64,000 bases of DNA from JBGSYJ01 sp041748075 (GCA_041748075.1 JBGTDX010000036.1:124001-188000); one strand, 5' to 3'. Positions 26,502 to 36,715 are shown, counted from the first letter of the stretch. Numbers and translations: made by a program. Notes: generated by a model from the letters alone, not told the origin.

Positions 26502-27428
26502 ATGACGACTGAAAAAAAGACATTCTTCGACAAGCTCAAGCGCGGGCTCTTCATGACGCACACCGAGATTATCGAGAAGGTGAAGGAGTCGATGACTCCC
26601 GGGCTTCCAATCGATGCCGCGGCCCTCGATGGTCTCGAGGAGGGGCTTCTCGGCGCCGACATCGGGGCTGAGCTCACCACGCTGCTGATGGACCGCGTGC
26701 GCGAACGCGTGCGCACCGAGAAGATCCTCACCGTCGAGGCACTAACGGCGGCACTCCGCCAGGAGACGCGTGCCCTCGTGCCGTCTCGCGCCGGCGAGGG
26801 CATCGAGATTGATTCGTCCAAACCCTTCGTCATCCTCGTCGTCGGCATCAATGGAACCGGCAAGACGACTACCATCGCGAAGCTCGCGCAGAAGTGGAAG
26901 GACGAGGGAAGAAGCGTGCTGATCGGCGCCGCCGACACGTTCCGCGCTGCCGCTATCGAGCAGATCCAGACCTGGGCCGATCGCATTGGCGTGCCGCTGG
27001 TCAAACACCGCCCCGGCTCCGATCCGGCCGCCGTGGCACATGACACCATCGCTGCTGCGCGGTCACGAAAGAGCGACGTAGTCCTCATCGATACGGCGGG
27101 GCGGCTTCAGAACAAATCCCACCTGATGCAGGAGCTCTCCAAAATCCGCCGCGTGATCGAGAAGGAGATGCCGGGTGCTCCCCATGAAACGCTGCTCGTC
27201 CTCGACGGCACCACGGGCCAGAACGGAGTGGCGCAGGCCGCTGCGTTTCTCGAGGCCGCGAAGGTTACGGGCATCGTGATCACCAAGCTCGATGGAACCG
27301 CGCGGGGCGGCGTCGTGCTCTCGATCATGCGCCAGTTCGACATACCCGTGAAGTTTGTCGGTGTCGGCGAGAAGCCAGGCGACCTGATCCCGTTCGTGCC
27401 GGACGACTACGTCGAAGGACTGTTCTAG
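26502..27428 (+). CDS. ftsY: Signal recognition particle receptor FtsY
   Basis: A 308-aa GTPase that docks the SRP-ribosome complex at the membrane for co-translational insertion. N-domain helices precede the G domain. The P-loop is GINGTGKTT (115-123), followed by ADTFRAAAIEQI, DTAGR and TKLDGTARGG (G4). The C-terminus DLIPFVPDDYVEGLF is typical. It lacks the long acidic A domain of E. coli FtsY, as in many non-proteobacterial forms. It is followed by a heptamer array between convergent genes. Confidence 0.96.
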   Translation: MTTEKKTFFDKLKRGLFMTHTEIIEKVKESMTPGLPIDAAALDGLEEGLLGADIGAELTTLLMDRVRERVRTEKILTVEALTAALRQETRALVPSRAGEGIEIDSSKPFVILVVGINGTGKTTTIAKLAQKWKDEGRSVLIGAADTFRAAAIEQIQTWADRIGVPLVKHRPGSDPAAVAHDTIAAARSRKSDVVLIDTAGRLQNKSHLMQELSKIRRVIEKEMPGAPHETLLVLDGTTGQNGVAQAAAFLEAAKVTGIVITKLDGTARGGVVLSIMRQFDIPVKFVGVGEKPGDLIPFVPDDYVEGLF

Positions 27429-27433
27429 TGAAG

Positions 27434-27473
27434 AGAATTGAGAATTCAGAATTCAGAATTCAGAATTCAGAAA
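27434..27473 (+). repeat. AATTGAG/AATTCAG heptamer array, arm A
   Basis: AATTGAG once, then AATTCAG four times, ending AGAAAGG. It starts 5 bp after the ftsY stop and pairs in inverted orientation with the array at 27541-27577. Confidence 0.85.
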
Positions 27474-27524
27474 GGAACTGTCCGAGAAGTGGAGTAAAGA
27501 AGGCCCTCGAGCGCAACGACAGGT

Positions 27525-27869
27525 TCACTTCTTCGCCGGCTTCTTTCTGAATTCTGAATTCTCAATTCTCAATTCTTTATCCTCCGCCTTCTCCTCATCC
27601 CCCATCACCCCTCTGTACACCCGCAGCGCGGATTTGACATCCAGGCCCGAGTACACCGTTCCATCGGGATGAACGACGATGTTTGGACCGTAATCGCAGA
27701 GATCGAGGCAGGAGACGGCACAGATTCGAGCGGTCGGCTTTCGACCCAGCTTCTTGTTGAGGTCCTTGAGCTCGGCGCGGATCTCCTCGCCACGGTCCTT
27801 CCCACGGGAGGCGTCATTGCACCGGGCGCCCGTGCAGACGAGAAACAGGGTCTCGAATGGATATTTCAT
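27525..27869 (-). CDS. [2Fe-2S] ferredoxin, thioredoxin-like fold
   Basis: A 114-aa protein. The fold is that of thioredoxin-like ferredoxins (the NuoE/Aquifex Fd4 group): VCTGARCND gives two Cys, and ICAVSCLDLCDYGP supplies the rest, followed by VVHPDGTVYSGL. It carries electrons; its partner is unknown. The last 20 or so residues (KELRIENSEFRKKPAKK) are the translation of a heptamer array that runs through the 3' end, and a second array ends 2 nt before the ATG, leaving no normal ribosome site. The native end is probably near GVMGDEEK. Confidence 0.85.
   Translation of the reverse strand: MKYPFETLFLVCTGARCNDASRGKDRGEEIRAELKDLNKKLGRKPTARICAVSCLDLCDYGPNIVVHPDGTVYSGLDVKSALRVYRGVMGDEEKAEDKELRIENSEFRKKPAKK
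27541..27577 (-). repeat. AATTGAG/AATTCAG heptamer array, arm B, inside a coding end
   Basis: Read on the minus strand it is AATTGAG twice and AATTCAG twice followed by AAAG. It is the inverted partner of 27434-27473 and encodes the C-terminal ELRIENSEFRK of the ferredoxin. Confidence 0.85.
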
Positions 27870-27872
27870 GGA

Positions 27873-27922
27873 GAGAATTGAGAATTGAGAATTGAGAATT
27901 GAGAATTCAGAATTCAGAAAAG
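27873..27922 (+). repeat. AATTGAG/AATTCAG heptamer array, arm C
   Basis: AATTGAG four times and AATTCAG twice, ending AGAAAAGG. It lies directly upstream of the ferredoxin ATG (minus strand) and is inverted relative to the array at 27973-28009. Confidence 0.85.
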
Positions 27923-27972
27923 GGAACGAGCCCACGTTTCGTTCGGCTCTTGAGAAATCTCACTTTGCCCGC

Positions 27973-28009
27973 TCTTTTCTGAATTCTGAATTCTGAATTC
28001 TCAATTGTC
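27973..28009 (-). repeat. AATTGAG/AATTCAG heptamer array, arm D
   Basis: On the minus strand: AATTGAG, AATTCAG three times, AAAAGAG. It starts 4 bp after the phosphohexomutase stop. Confidence 0.85.
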
Positions 28010-28012
28010 CTC

Positions 28013-29410
28013 TTACGCAACGAACTTCTTCGCGCTGTCGATCATGCTTTTGAGATCTTTCGGGCTGCAGGCCTCGGCGTAAATGCGCGCCACGGGCTCG
28101 GTGCCCGACATCCGGAAGAGCAGCCATTTGTTGTTCTCGAACAGCAGCTTGACCCCGTCGCTGAGATTCACGTCGAGCACTTTGAGTCCATCCAGCTCCG
28201 AGGGAGGATTCGCCAGTTTCGCGGCGAGCGCCTCTTTGATCTGGGGGGTGAGCTTCATATCGATCCGCTTGGAGACGTACGTTCCGAACTCTCTGAACAT
28301 CTCCTCGGTCAACTCGTGCAGCTTCTTGCCGGTAGTCGCCACCATTTCTGCGACGAGAAGACAAGCGAGTATTCCGTCTTTCTCCGGGAGGTGGCGGTAA
28401 ATCGAAAGGCCCGCGCTCTCTTCTCCGCCCAGGGCGATCTTGTCCGCGAGTATCAGTTCGCCGATGTACTTGAAGCCGACGGGCGTCTCGTAAAGAGGCA
28501 CATCGAGTTTCTTCGCGATGGCGTCGATCAGATGCGTGGTCGCCACGGACCGAGCCAGCCCTCCGGGAAAATTCCTTTCCCGCTTCAGGTAGATCGAAAG
28601 CAGGGCGATGATCGTATTCGGCGTGACGAATCGGTCGCGCTCGTCGATGATGCCGAAGCGGTCGGCGTCGCCGTCGGTGGCGAGCCCCAGATCGAAGTTC
28701 TCCGCCGAAACGATTCTTCGGAGCTCTCCGAGGTTCTTCGGGTTGCACTCGGGTGAGTAACCGCCGAAATAGGGATCGCGGTAGTTGTGAATGATTTTGA
28801 CCTCGATACCGGTCTCGAGAAGGAAGTAGTCGAGATAATCGCGCGCGGTGCCGTACAGCGAGTCGACGGCGATGCGGAGTCCGCTTTTGCGGATCGCGTC
28901 ACTGTCCACGCGCGCGCGGAGCTCTGCGAGATAGCGAGCCTTGGGATCGATGGTCTCGATCAGTTCGGATTTTTCGTAGACGTCGATCGGAATTTTTTCG
29001 TCCTCGAGCGCGTGAATTTCCTTCTCGATGCCCTTCGTCACTTCGGGAAGCGCAGGGGCGCCATTGGCGGTCGAGAACTTCAGGCCGTTGTACTCGGGAG
29101 GGTTGTGGGATGCTGTGAAATTGATGGCTCCGTCGGCCTTCCGCCGCACGATCTCGAAGGAGACGCACGGGGTGGGAACATCCCGGTTGCACAGATAGGC
29201 CTGGATTCCGTTGAATGCGAGAATTCGGGCTGCTTCCGATGCGAACTTTTCCGATAGAAATCGGGTGTCGTACCCGATGATGATTCCCCCTTCGGTCGAT
29301 CCGTGTTTCCTGAGGTAGTTTGCGATCCCCTGGCTGGCGATCCGAACCTTCTCGAACGTGAAATCCTCTCCGATGACTCCTCGCCAGCCTGAAGTTCCAA
29401 ACGTGATCAT
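28013..29410 (-). CDS. Phosphoglucomutase/phosphomannomutase
   Basis: A 465-aa alpha-D-phosphohexomutase that interconverts hexose 1- and 6-phosphates for glycogen, exopolysaccharide or sugar-nucleotide synthesis. The phosphoserine loop is TASHNP (Ser101), the Mg-binding loop is DGDADRFG, the sugar-binding loop is GGEESAGLS, and the phosphate-binding loop is RMSGTEP. All four domains are complete. The start at 29410 follows GAGAGGAGCG. Whether glucose or mannose phosphate is preferred cannot be read from the sequence. Confidence 0.93.
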   Translation of the reverse strand: MITFGTSGWRGVIGEDFTFEKVRIASQGIANYLRKHGSTEGGIIIGYDTRFLSEKFASEAARILAFNGIQAYLCNRDVPTPCVSFEIVRRKADGAINFTASHNPPEYNGLKFSTANGAPALPEVTKGIEKEIHALEDEKIPIDVYEKSELIETIDPKARYLAELRARVDSDAIRKSGLRIAVDSLYGTARDYLDYFLLETGIEVKIIHNYRDPYFGGYSPECNPKNLGELRRIVSAENFDLGLATDGDADRFGIIDERDRFVTPNTIIALLSIYLKRERNFPGGLARSVATTHLIDAIAKKLDVPLYETPVGFKYIGELILADKIALGGEESAGLSIYRHLPEKDGILACLLVAEMVATTGKKLHELTEEMFREFGTYVSKRIDMKLTPQIKEALAAKLANPPSELDGLKVLDVNLSDGVKLLFENNKWLLFRMSGTEPVARIYAEACSPKDLKSMIDSAKKFVA

Positions 29411-29451
29411 CTTGTGAATGCGCTCCTCTCGAAATAGGCTGTGAACGTTAG

Positions 29452-29735
29452 CACAACCCCCGCCCACCCGGTTCTGGGTTGTGCACACCCACCCTCCCGC
29501 ACGGTTCTGGGTTGTGAGTTCTCGCCCAACCCCCTACCGCCCGGTTCTGAGTTCTGCACACCCACCCCACCGCACGGTTCTGAGTTCTGAGTTCTGAGTT
29601 CCCTCCCGCCCTCCGGTGTGAGGATGGGTTGCAGAACTTGCACCGCCACAGCGGGGCGGGTGGGAACTCACAACCCAGAACCGTGCGGTCGGGCGGGCGG
29701 GCAGAACTCACAACCGGGTGGGTGGCGGTCCTGGC
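29452..29735. repeat. Large heptamer-repeat region in a divergent promoter gap
   Basis: The gap between the phosphohexomutase and the REC-EAL gene, which are transcribed away from each other, is almost filled by repeats. Reverse-orientation units (GGTTCTGGGTTGTG, CTGAGTT three in a row near 29580-29600) alternate with GC-rich spacers (CACACCCACCC, CCGCACGG) on the left. Forward-orientation units (AACTCACAACCCAGAACC) lie on the right. Promoters for both flanking genes must lie within or between repeat blocks; none is obvious. Confidence 0.8.
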
Positions 29736-29762
29736 TTGTTTCCCGCATAATTGGCACTTCAC

Positions 29763-31451
29763 ATGCGCAGCAGATCGATGGTGATGATCGCTGACGATGA
29801 CCCGGACGTTCTCGAGCTGCTGAAAGTTTATCTCCGTCCCCTGGGATGCGACGTGATCACCGCGACCGACGGCGAGCAGGCCCTCGAGATGGCGCAGAAG
29901 GAACTTCCGGACGTCGTACTGCTCGATGTCCTGATGCCGAAGCGAAGCGGCTGGGAAGTCTGCCAGGCCCTTCGCGCGATGCATCGCACCTCCGAGATCG
30001 GCATTGTGCTGATCACCGGGAAGGGGGAGGTGAAGGATCGCCTCACGGGCCTGCAGGTGGGCGCGGACGACGACCTGGTCAAGCCTTTCCATCGCGGAGA
30101 GGTGCTCAAGCGCGTCGGAGAGCTGCTGGCGAACCGGCTTGAAGGCGCTCCGTCCGAGGAGCGGACCCCGCCGCCTGAGCCCGCCGGGAGGCCGAGGCTC
30201 TCCCAAGATCCCGCCAGCGGGCTCCCGACGATCTCGATGGTCATGGACCGCCTCAAGGAAATGATGATCGATCAGTCTCAGCTCGGAATCATCTACGTCG
30301 ACATTGAGCAGTTCGAAGCGATCGAGGCCGATTACGGCTGGGCCTTCTTCGACGAGTTCATCCGGAGGGTGGGAGATGTTCTCACGACCGAGGCGAAGGG
30401 CTGGTTCTCCGAGCCGGTGGTTGCGATCAGCCGCGTTGCGGGCTCGAGTTTCTACATTTTCGTGGAGACGGCATCCGGCCGGTCGCGAGAGAGTCTCGAG
30501 CAGATCTCCGAGCGCCTCCGCGTCCGGCTGGTCGAATCGCTCCGGGAACGATTTCCGAAGATGCAGTCGCGACAGATCGGCTTTTACACGGGAGCGGCAT
30601 TTCTGCAGTACGAGCCGCAGATCCGCCTCGAGCGCCAGATCTACAACGGCATGCAGACCGCGGCCGACGCCGTCCGCACTGCCGAGCAGCAGCGCAAGCG
30701 ACAGCTCCTCCGTGAGCTGCGCGAGATCATTCGAAAAAAGAAAGTCACAACATTGTTCCAGCCGATCGTTCACGCCGCCGACTCCTCGCTTTTCGGCTAC
30801 GAGATCCTCACACGCGGCCCTGCGGAGTCCTCCTTTCGAAACTCCGACATGCTCTTCTCGTTCGCACGCGAAACGAAGCTCGCATGGGATCTCGAAGCTC
30901 TGGCTCTCGAGAGCTCGCTCGACCGGCTCCGCAACATCGACCTGGGCGATGACAAGTTCCTGCTCAACCTCGAAGCCGAGATGTTCGAGACCTCCGAGCT
31001 GCGCTTTCACGAGATGGTCGATTTCTTCGCCGGAAAGCGTGGAAGTTTCGTCTTCGAGCTCACCGAGCGGGCAGCGATTCAGGATTACGGCGTCTTTCGC
31101 GAATTGCTCGAAGAGTTCCGCCTGAAGGGAATTCAGATTGCGATCGACGATGCAGGGTCGGGCTATGCATCGCTCGAAGCGATCGCCGCGCTCTCGCCCG
31201 ACTATCTGAAAGTGACCAAGGGGCTGATCTCGACTCTGGCGCACGAGCCGATCAAGCAGGACCTGCTCAAAATGCTCGTCGAGCTGGCCCGCAAGATCGG
31301 AGCTCGCACGATCGCCGAGGGAATCGAGACGGCCGAGGAGTTCCAGTGGTGCCGCGATCTGGGGATCGACCTGATTCAGGGCTACTACATTGCCCGCCCA
31401 CAGGTGGACCTGATCGAAGGCAGCAGGGTGCTCACCCCCGCGGGTGAGTAA
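29763..31451 (+). CDS. Response regulator with degenerate GGDEF and EAL phosphodiesterase domains
   Basis: A 562-aa cyclic-di-GMP signalling protein. The receiver (1-125) has D10-D12, phosphoacceptor D55, T85 and K107. The middle region (160-310) resembles a GGDEF domain but has lost the signature (RVAGSSF at that place), so it should not make c-di-GMP. The EAL domain (320-555) keeps E347 in EIL, N402, E435, D462/D463 (IDDAGSGYAS), K483, E519 and Q539, so c-di-GMP hydrolysis is likely. Loop 6 reads DDAGSG instead of DDFGTG. A TTG at 29751 is an alternative start. No kinase is adjacent. Confidence 0.88.
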   Translation: MRSRSMVMIADDDPDVLELLKVYLRPLGCDVITATDGEQALEMAQKELPDVVLLDVLMPKRSGWEVCQALRAMHRTSEIGIVLITGKGEVKDRLTGLQVGADDDLVKPFHRGEVLKRVGELLANRLEGAPSEERTPPPEPAGRPRLSQDPASGLPTISMVMDRLKEMMIDQSQLGIIYVDIEQFEAIEADYGWAFFDEFIRRVGDVLTTEAKGWFSEPVVAISRVAGSSFYIFVETASGRSRESLEQISERLRVRLVESLRERFPKMQSRQIGFYTGAAFLQYEPQIRLERQIYNGMQTAADAVRTAEQQRKRQLLRELREIIRKKKVTTLFQPIVHAADSSLFGYEILTRGPAESSFRNSDMLFSFARETKLAWDLEALALESSLDRLRNIDLGDDKFLLNLEAEMFETSELRFHEMVDFFAGKRGSFVFELTERAAIQDYGVFRELLEEFRLKGIQIAIDDAGSGYASLEAIAALSPDYLKVTKGLISTLAHEPIKQDLLKMLVELARKIGARTIAEGIETAEEFQWCRDLGIDLIQGYYIARPQVDLIEGSRVLTPAGE

Positions 31452-31511
31452 TCAGGATCGCACGTCGCACGCCCCGCAGGCAGGGTTCATGGAAGCTTCG
31501 CTCAGGCTGTG

Positions 31512-31517
31512 TATAAT
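31512..31517 (+). promoter_or_regulatory. Candidate -10 box for tRNA-Ala
   Basis: A consensus TATAAT lies 60 nt upstream of the tRNA. No strong -35 box is present at standard spacing. A degenerate heptamer array lies between it and the tRNA. Confidence 0.4.
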
Positions 31518-31540
31518 CCCGCCCGGCAGAAATAATCACT

Positions 31541-31571
31541 CTGCATTCTGAATTCTTCATTCTGCATTCCG
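31541..31571 (-). repeat. Heptamer array (GAATGCA/GAATGAA/GAATTCA)
   Basis: On the minus strand the units are GAATGCA, GAATGAA, GAATTCA, GAATGCA. The array ends 7 bp before the tRNA gene. Confidence 0.7.
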
Positions 31572-31577
31572 TCACAT

Positions 31578-31654
31578 GGGGCTGTAGCTCAGTTTGGGAG
31601 AGCGCCTGAATCGCACTCAGGAGGTCGTCGGTTCGATCCCGATCAGCTCCACCA
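31578..31654 (+). tRNA. tRNA-Ala (anticodon CGC)
   Basis: A 77-nt cloverleaf. The acceptor stem GGGGCTG pairs with CAGCTCC and contains the G3-U70 pair that identifies alanine tRNAs. The D arm holds TAGCTCAGTTTGGGAGAGC, the anticodon stem CCTGA/TCAGG encloses loop ATCGCAC, and the T arm contains GGTTCGATCCC. The 3' CCA is encoded. It reads GCG codons. A terminator follows 17 bp later. Confidence 0.97.
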
Positions 31655-31670
31655 GTATTTTCAACAACTT

Positions 31671-31697
31671 ACGCCGGCTCACAAGGCCGGCGTTTTT
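31671..31697 (+). terminator. Rho-independent terminator after tRNA-Ala
   Basis: The perfect 8-bp stem ACGCCGGC / GCCGGCGT with a 7-nt loop is followed by five T including the last stem base. Confidence 0.9.
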
Positions 31698-31709
31698 CGT
31701 TGGCGCTGT

Positions 31710-32194
31710 TCAGTTGATCGGCGTCCTGCTGATCTTCCTGTGAATCTCCGGCGATGCCATTAGTGACGCCGAGCCGTACCAGGGGATGTAGTCGACGACG
31801 AAGATGCCGGCTTCGATTGCCGGATCGCTCGATGCCAGCTCCCGTGCTTCGTCGACGGACGCGGCGTTGAGGATGAACATGCCGCGGAAGCTCTTGTCGT
31901 TCTCCCCAAACGGTCCCGCCACCGCGAGTTTCCTTCTTCGGCGAGCCGCCCCATGTTCGCGAAATGGCCGGCGAAGAGTTTCTTGCGCTCTTCGCCTTTG
32001 ATGTTCGTGTCCTCGGGGCCGGTCTTCAGGATCGCCAGCACATAGCTTTTCATTCCCCGCTCATCGGCTCCAAGCTTCCGGGCAAGCTCCTCATCGAATG
32101 CCGCGTTGGCTTTCGGAGGGTCATCCGGCTCGGCGGCGAGGGCGAATCCAGCGCACAGCGTCAATGCAAGTGCGAGGGCGAGTCTTTTCTTCAT
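31710..32194 (-). pseudogene. Secreted YCII-related protein, frameshifted
   Basis: Two overlapping frames together encode one protein. The first part starts at 32194 with a signal peptide (KRLALALALTLCAGFALAA) and runs to FANMGRLAEEG. The second continues KLAVAGPFGENDKSFRGMFIL and DEARELASSDPAIEAGIFVVDYIPW to the normal end at 31710. Adding one A to the AAA run at 31929-31931 (minus strand) restores a YCII-fold protein of about 161 aa. The family is a small ferredoxin-like-fold group of unclear function. Either a recent loss of function or a sequencing indel is possible. Confidence 0.82.
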
Positions 32195-32232
32195 CGCGTC
32201 GGCTCCTGTCAGGTGCGGTCCGATTCTAACGG

Positions 32233-32325
32233 GTCATTCTAAGGATCTTTTGAAAACCTGCCGTCACGCCTGGAGGCGGGGGATCCTTCGCTCGCTCAGG
32301 ATGACACGTTGGTATCAAGAGTTGT
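32233..32325. repeat. Dispersed palindromic repeat (GTCATCCTGAG family), copy 2
   Basis: GGGTCATTCTAAGGATC at the left end and GGATCCTTCGCTCGCTCAG...GATGACACG at the right end are inverted. The middle (CCTGCCGTCACGCC) and the tail ATGACACGTTGGTATCA match the copies near 38120 and 55230-55425. It lies between the YCII pseudogene and the DUF3187 gene, which diverge. Confidence 0.7.
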
Positions 32326-32365
32326 GTTCTGGTGGCTGGTTCGCCGATATTAGGGGATGTCTCCT

Positions 32366-33466
32366 ATGAGAAAAGGGCTCTTGGTCTGTGCTGTGATGAT
32401 TGTGGTCAGCCTTGCTGCGCGGGCTTCGGCTGAGCTGCCCACCTGGCGGCCCACCGTGCAGACCGATCCGCTCGAGTTCGGATCGCTTCGCCTCGAGACG
32501 GGCTTCGCCAACATCCCGGAGCCTGGCGAGTGGGAGGTTTCGTTCACGGCGACCCAGTTCAACGTCTGGAGCCACACATGGCACACCTTCGCGCTCCATC
32601 GTGAACACGATCGGATCGGACAGGAGATCACATCGGAGCAGCTGCGGCAGATCGAGAGCAACTTTCCCGAAGACGACGCATGGCATCTCGATCTCGAAGG
32701 ATGGCGTTCCGACCTGATCGTTACCCGCGGCCTGGCGAACGGGATGAGCGCGAGCGTCAAGTTCCCCTACATCGAGCTGGGCAGGCCGCACTGGGATGCA
32801 TTCGCGGAAGAATTCCACGAGTTTCTGAGCATCAATACGCTCGAGCGGGAGATCTTTCCGCGCCATGACACGCTCATCTACATCAAGGACCGCGACAACG
32901 AGCACATCGTCGAAGCGAGAGAAGAAGTGAATGGCTCGGGAATCGGCGACGTCAGTCTCGGTCTTGCGATGCCGCTGCGGGATCGATGGGGCGCACGGCA
33001 CAGGCTCGTTCTTTCCGCGGAGCTTCCGACGGGCGACCGCGACAGCCTTCGGGGGAGCGGCGGAGTCGACGCGAACGTCAGCTGGTTCGCACGATGGGAG
33101 TTCATGAAGCCGCGCGGCACCCGTGCGATCACTCTCGCCGCAGGCTATACATGGCTGGATCCCAATGGTGAGTGGCTGGGATTTCAGCGCACCGAGCATC
33201 TCGGACATCTATCGTTCGGAATCGATCAGCCGCTCTGGAAAAATCTGTACGCAACGTTGGCCGTGCGGCTCGATAGCTCGCCGCTCTGGAGTATCACCGA
33301 AGCGCGTCCCGGGCTTCCGGCGACGTTCTTCCGGCTCGGTCTGATGGCGGGGGCGGGACGGGCCGGCTGGATCGGGTTCGAAGTGGGCAACGAGCTCCAG
33401 CCGCAAACCGGGGGAGAGGCTGACTGGAGCTTTCATCTGATCTGGGGACAGCGGCTCGTAAGGTGA
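32366..33466 (+). CDS. DUF3187 family outer-membrane-like protein
   Basis: A 366-aa exported protein. A signal peptide (about 1-22, ending ARASA) precedes a beta-rich body typical of DUF3187: SLRLETGFANIPEPGEWEVS, then repeated amphipathic strands with aromatic ends, and a final strand WSFHLIWGQRLV ending in a basic residue. It probably forms an outer-membrane barrel; function is unknown. ATG at 32366 is preferred over ATG at 32357 because AGGGG is then at good spacing. Confidence 0.75.
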   Translation: MRKGLLVCAVMIVVSLAARASAELPTWRPTVQTDPLEFGSLRLETGFANIPEPGEWEVSFTATQFNVWSHTWHTFALHREHDRIGQEITSEQLRQIESNFPEDDAWHLDLEGWRSDLIVTRGLANGMSASVKFPYIELGRPHWDAFAEEFHEFLSINTLEREIFPRHDTLIYIKDRDNEHIVEAREEVNGSGIGDVSLGLAMPLRDRWGARHRLVLSAELPTGDRDSLRGSGGVDANVSWFARWEFMKPRGTRAITLAAGYTWLDPNGEWLGFQRTEHLGHLSFGIDQPLWKNLYATLAVRLDSSPLWSITEARPGLPATFFRLGLMAGAGRAGWIGFEVGNELQPQTGGEADWSFHLIWGQRLVR

Positions 33467-33574
33467 GGCGTTGGGTCCCCGCTTTCGCTCCGACGACGGA
33501 GGGTACGCTCGATATTTCTGCCTGCGCTCGTACGTTCCGGCCTTCTTTCGCGCCGGCAAGTCATCGACTCTGCA

Positions 33575-34183
33575 TCAGTCCCGACTACCGGTCGCTTTCG
33601 GTTTGACTTTCCATCGGGAGTGAAAGGCCAGCCCCTCTGTTTCACATCCCAGCTCCCGCAGCCACGCTGCGACGACATGGTTGGAGTTCCGGAACCAGGT
33701 GTAGCGGCGCGGATGAGGAACGAACTCCATATTGAACGATTCCGCCAGCGCCACCTTCGCCCCTTCGCTGTGTTCCCGGTCCAGCCGCGCGCGAAGCTGC
33801 TCGACGTCTGACAGGCCGACAGTGATCGGATGTAGGTTTACCCAGGCGTCCGAGCCGAGCCCCTGGGGCAGGGACGCTTCTACCGGAGGGCCGGAGAGTT
33901 CCTGGCGTCCGAGCGCTCCCTGAGTGGGAAGAAACAGAGCCCGCCCGCCCGCGACCGGTCCGGTGTTTCGCAGCGCGTACCAGTTCCAGTCGCCGTATGC
34001 GTAACGTGTCATACCGCCGTCAGCGCTCGGAAGTACGAGACTCGGAGTGCGGCCATGGTCGAGCAGATAGACGGAGATGGGGTGAACGGGCTGAGCGGGT
34101 GGAATGATCGTGGTAGTGCAGCCGGCAGTGAGGAATACGAGCGCGGCCAGGGCTGAAGTCCGGGACGACCGGGGCCGGGACAT
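33575..34183 (-). CDS. Hypothetical lipoprotein
   Basis: A 202-aa protein with a lipoprotein signal (SALAALVFLTAGC, lipobox LTAGC). The mature part contains ISVYLLDHGRTPSLVLP and YAYGDWNWYAL, with a later LADREH-like region and WFRNSNHVVAAWLRELGC. It faintly recalls DUF2459-type proteins, which share the beta-strand plus YGDW pattern, but I cannot assign it. The start at 34183 is chosen so the signal is N-terminal. It is divergent from the AbgT gene. Confidence 0.65.
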   Translation of the reverse strand: MSRPRSSRTSALAALVFLTAGCTTTIIPPAQPVHPISVYLLDHGRTPSLVLPSADGGMTRYAYGDWNWYALRNTGPVAGGRALFLPTQGALGRQELSGPPVEASLPQGLGSDAWVNLHPITVGLSDVEQLRARLDREHSEGAKVALAESFNMEFVPHPRRYTWFRNSNHVVAAWLRELGCETEGLAFHSRWKVKPKATGSRD

Positions 34184-34390
34184 CAAAGCTCTACGGAACG
34201 AAGCGAAAAGCTCCTGGAGATAGATTGCCCGCACGAAAGCTGCTCTGCGCAAGTCGCATGCCGCAAGGGTGTAGAGAGCGATTGAAATCCTCCGGACTCG
34301 AGGGTCGGCAGCGGTCTTGCTCCGTGCGGATTCGACAGATTGTCATCGGAGGTTATGATGGCGCGACCGTGGCCGGCCGGAGGATGAGCG

Positions 34391-36001
<1,611 letters not shown>

Positions 36002-36115
36002 CGCTCGCAGACGATTGCGGTCGAACCAAATGAGCAGCGAGGCGAGCAGATAGTCCACGGAAGCAGTTACTAACCTGGCTCTGATCTTGATAGCGACAGG
36101 ATTGAGGAGGCGACT

Positions 36116-36553
36116 ATGGGACTTTTTGGAAAATCGATGGAAAAATCAGTGAACAGTGCCCTCGAAAAGGTTCGCGGTCAGTTTCCGCAGTCGAGCATTG
36201 CGGCGACGGTGGACGACAAGACCGTGACGCTAGAGGGTCGTACTCCCGACATGGCTACCAAGACCGCGATCATGAGCGCATTCAACGATCTGGTGAAGAC
36301 CGAGAATACGATCAATCAGATCCGGATCGAAACTGCCTCACCTGCCTCGACAACGGCTGCTGCGCCCGGAGTCGCGACGGGCAGCGGAAATCCACGAGTT
36401 CATAACGTGGTGTCCGGAGACACCCTGAGCGCGATCGCAAAGAAGTACTACGGTAACGCATCGGATTACATGAAGATCTTCAACGCGAATCGCGATGTGT
36501 TGACTGATCCCGACAAGATCAAGCCGGGTCAGAAGCTGACGATCCCCGAATAG
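36116..36553 (+). CDS. BON-LysM domain protein (Kbp/YgaU-like)
   Basis: A 145-aa protein with a BON domain (about 15-75, SSIAATVDDKTVTLEGRTPD) and a C-terminal LysM domain (97-145, HNVVSGDTLSAIAKKYYG...KIKPGQKLTIPE), joined by an Ala/Thr-rich linker. There is no signal peptide. The order matches E. coli Kbp, a cytoplasmic K+-binding protein, so a similar ion-sensing role is possible. GAGGAGGC supports the start. Confidence 0.88.
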   Translation: MGLFGKSMEKSVNSALEKVRGQFPQSSIAATVDDKTVTLEGRTPDMATKTAIMSAFNDLVKTENTINQIRIETASPASTTAAAPGVATGSGNPRVHNVVSGDTLSAIAKKYYGNASDYMKIFNANRDVLTDPDKIKPGQKLTIPE

Positions 36554-36715
36554 CGGGTCCGCAAGGCAAGCTGCGGCGGTGGGCAGTGATGTCGGGTCGC
36601 TGGTCCGCCATCACGTCTGCCGCGAGCTTCGCCAGCGCGGATTCACGACGCCGGGTGATCGGCCTCAAGCTGAAAGCCGAAGATTCGAAGAGGACATCAC
36701 ATCATCACGCTTCAC

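Noticed and set aside
30230..30700. Active diguanylate cyclase (GGDEF) domain in the REC-EAL protein
   Set aside because: The signature position reads VAGSSF and the metal-binding Asp/Glu are missing, so cyclase activity is not expected.
29448..31244. 598-codon open frame on the minus strand opposite the REC-EAL gene
   Set aside because: The plus strand encodes receiver and EAL motifs with all catalytic residues. The antisense product is rich in Arg/Glu/His and its C-terminal part only translates the heptamer repeats.
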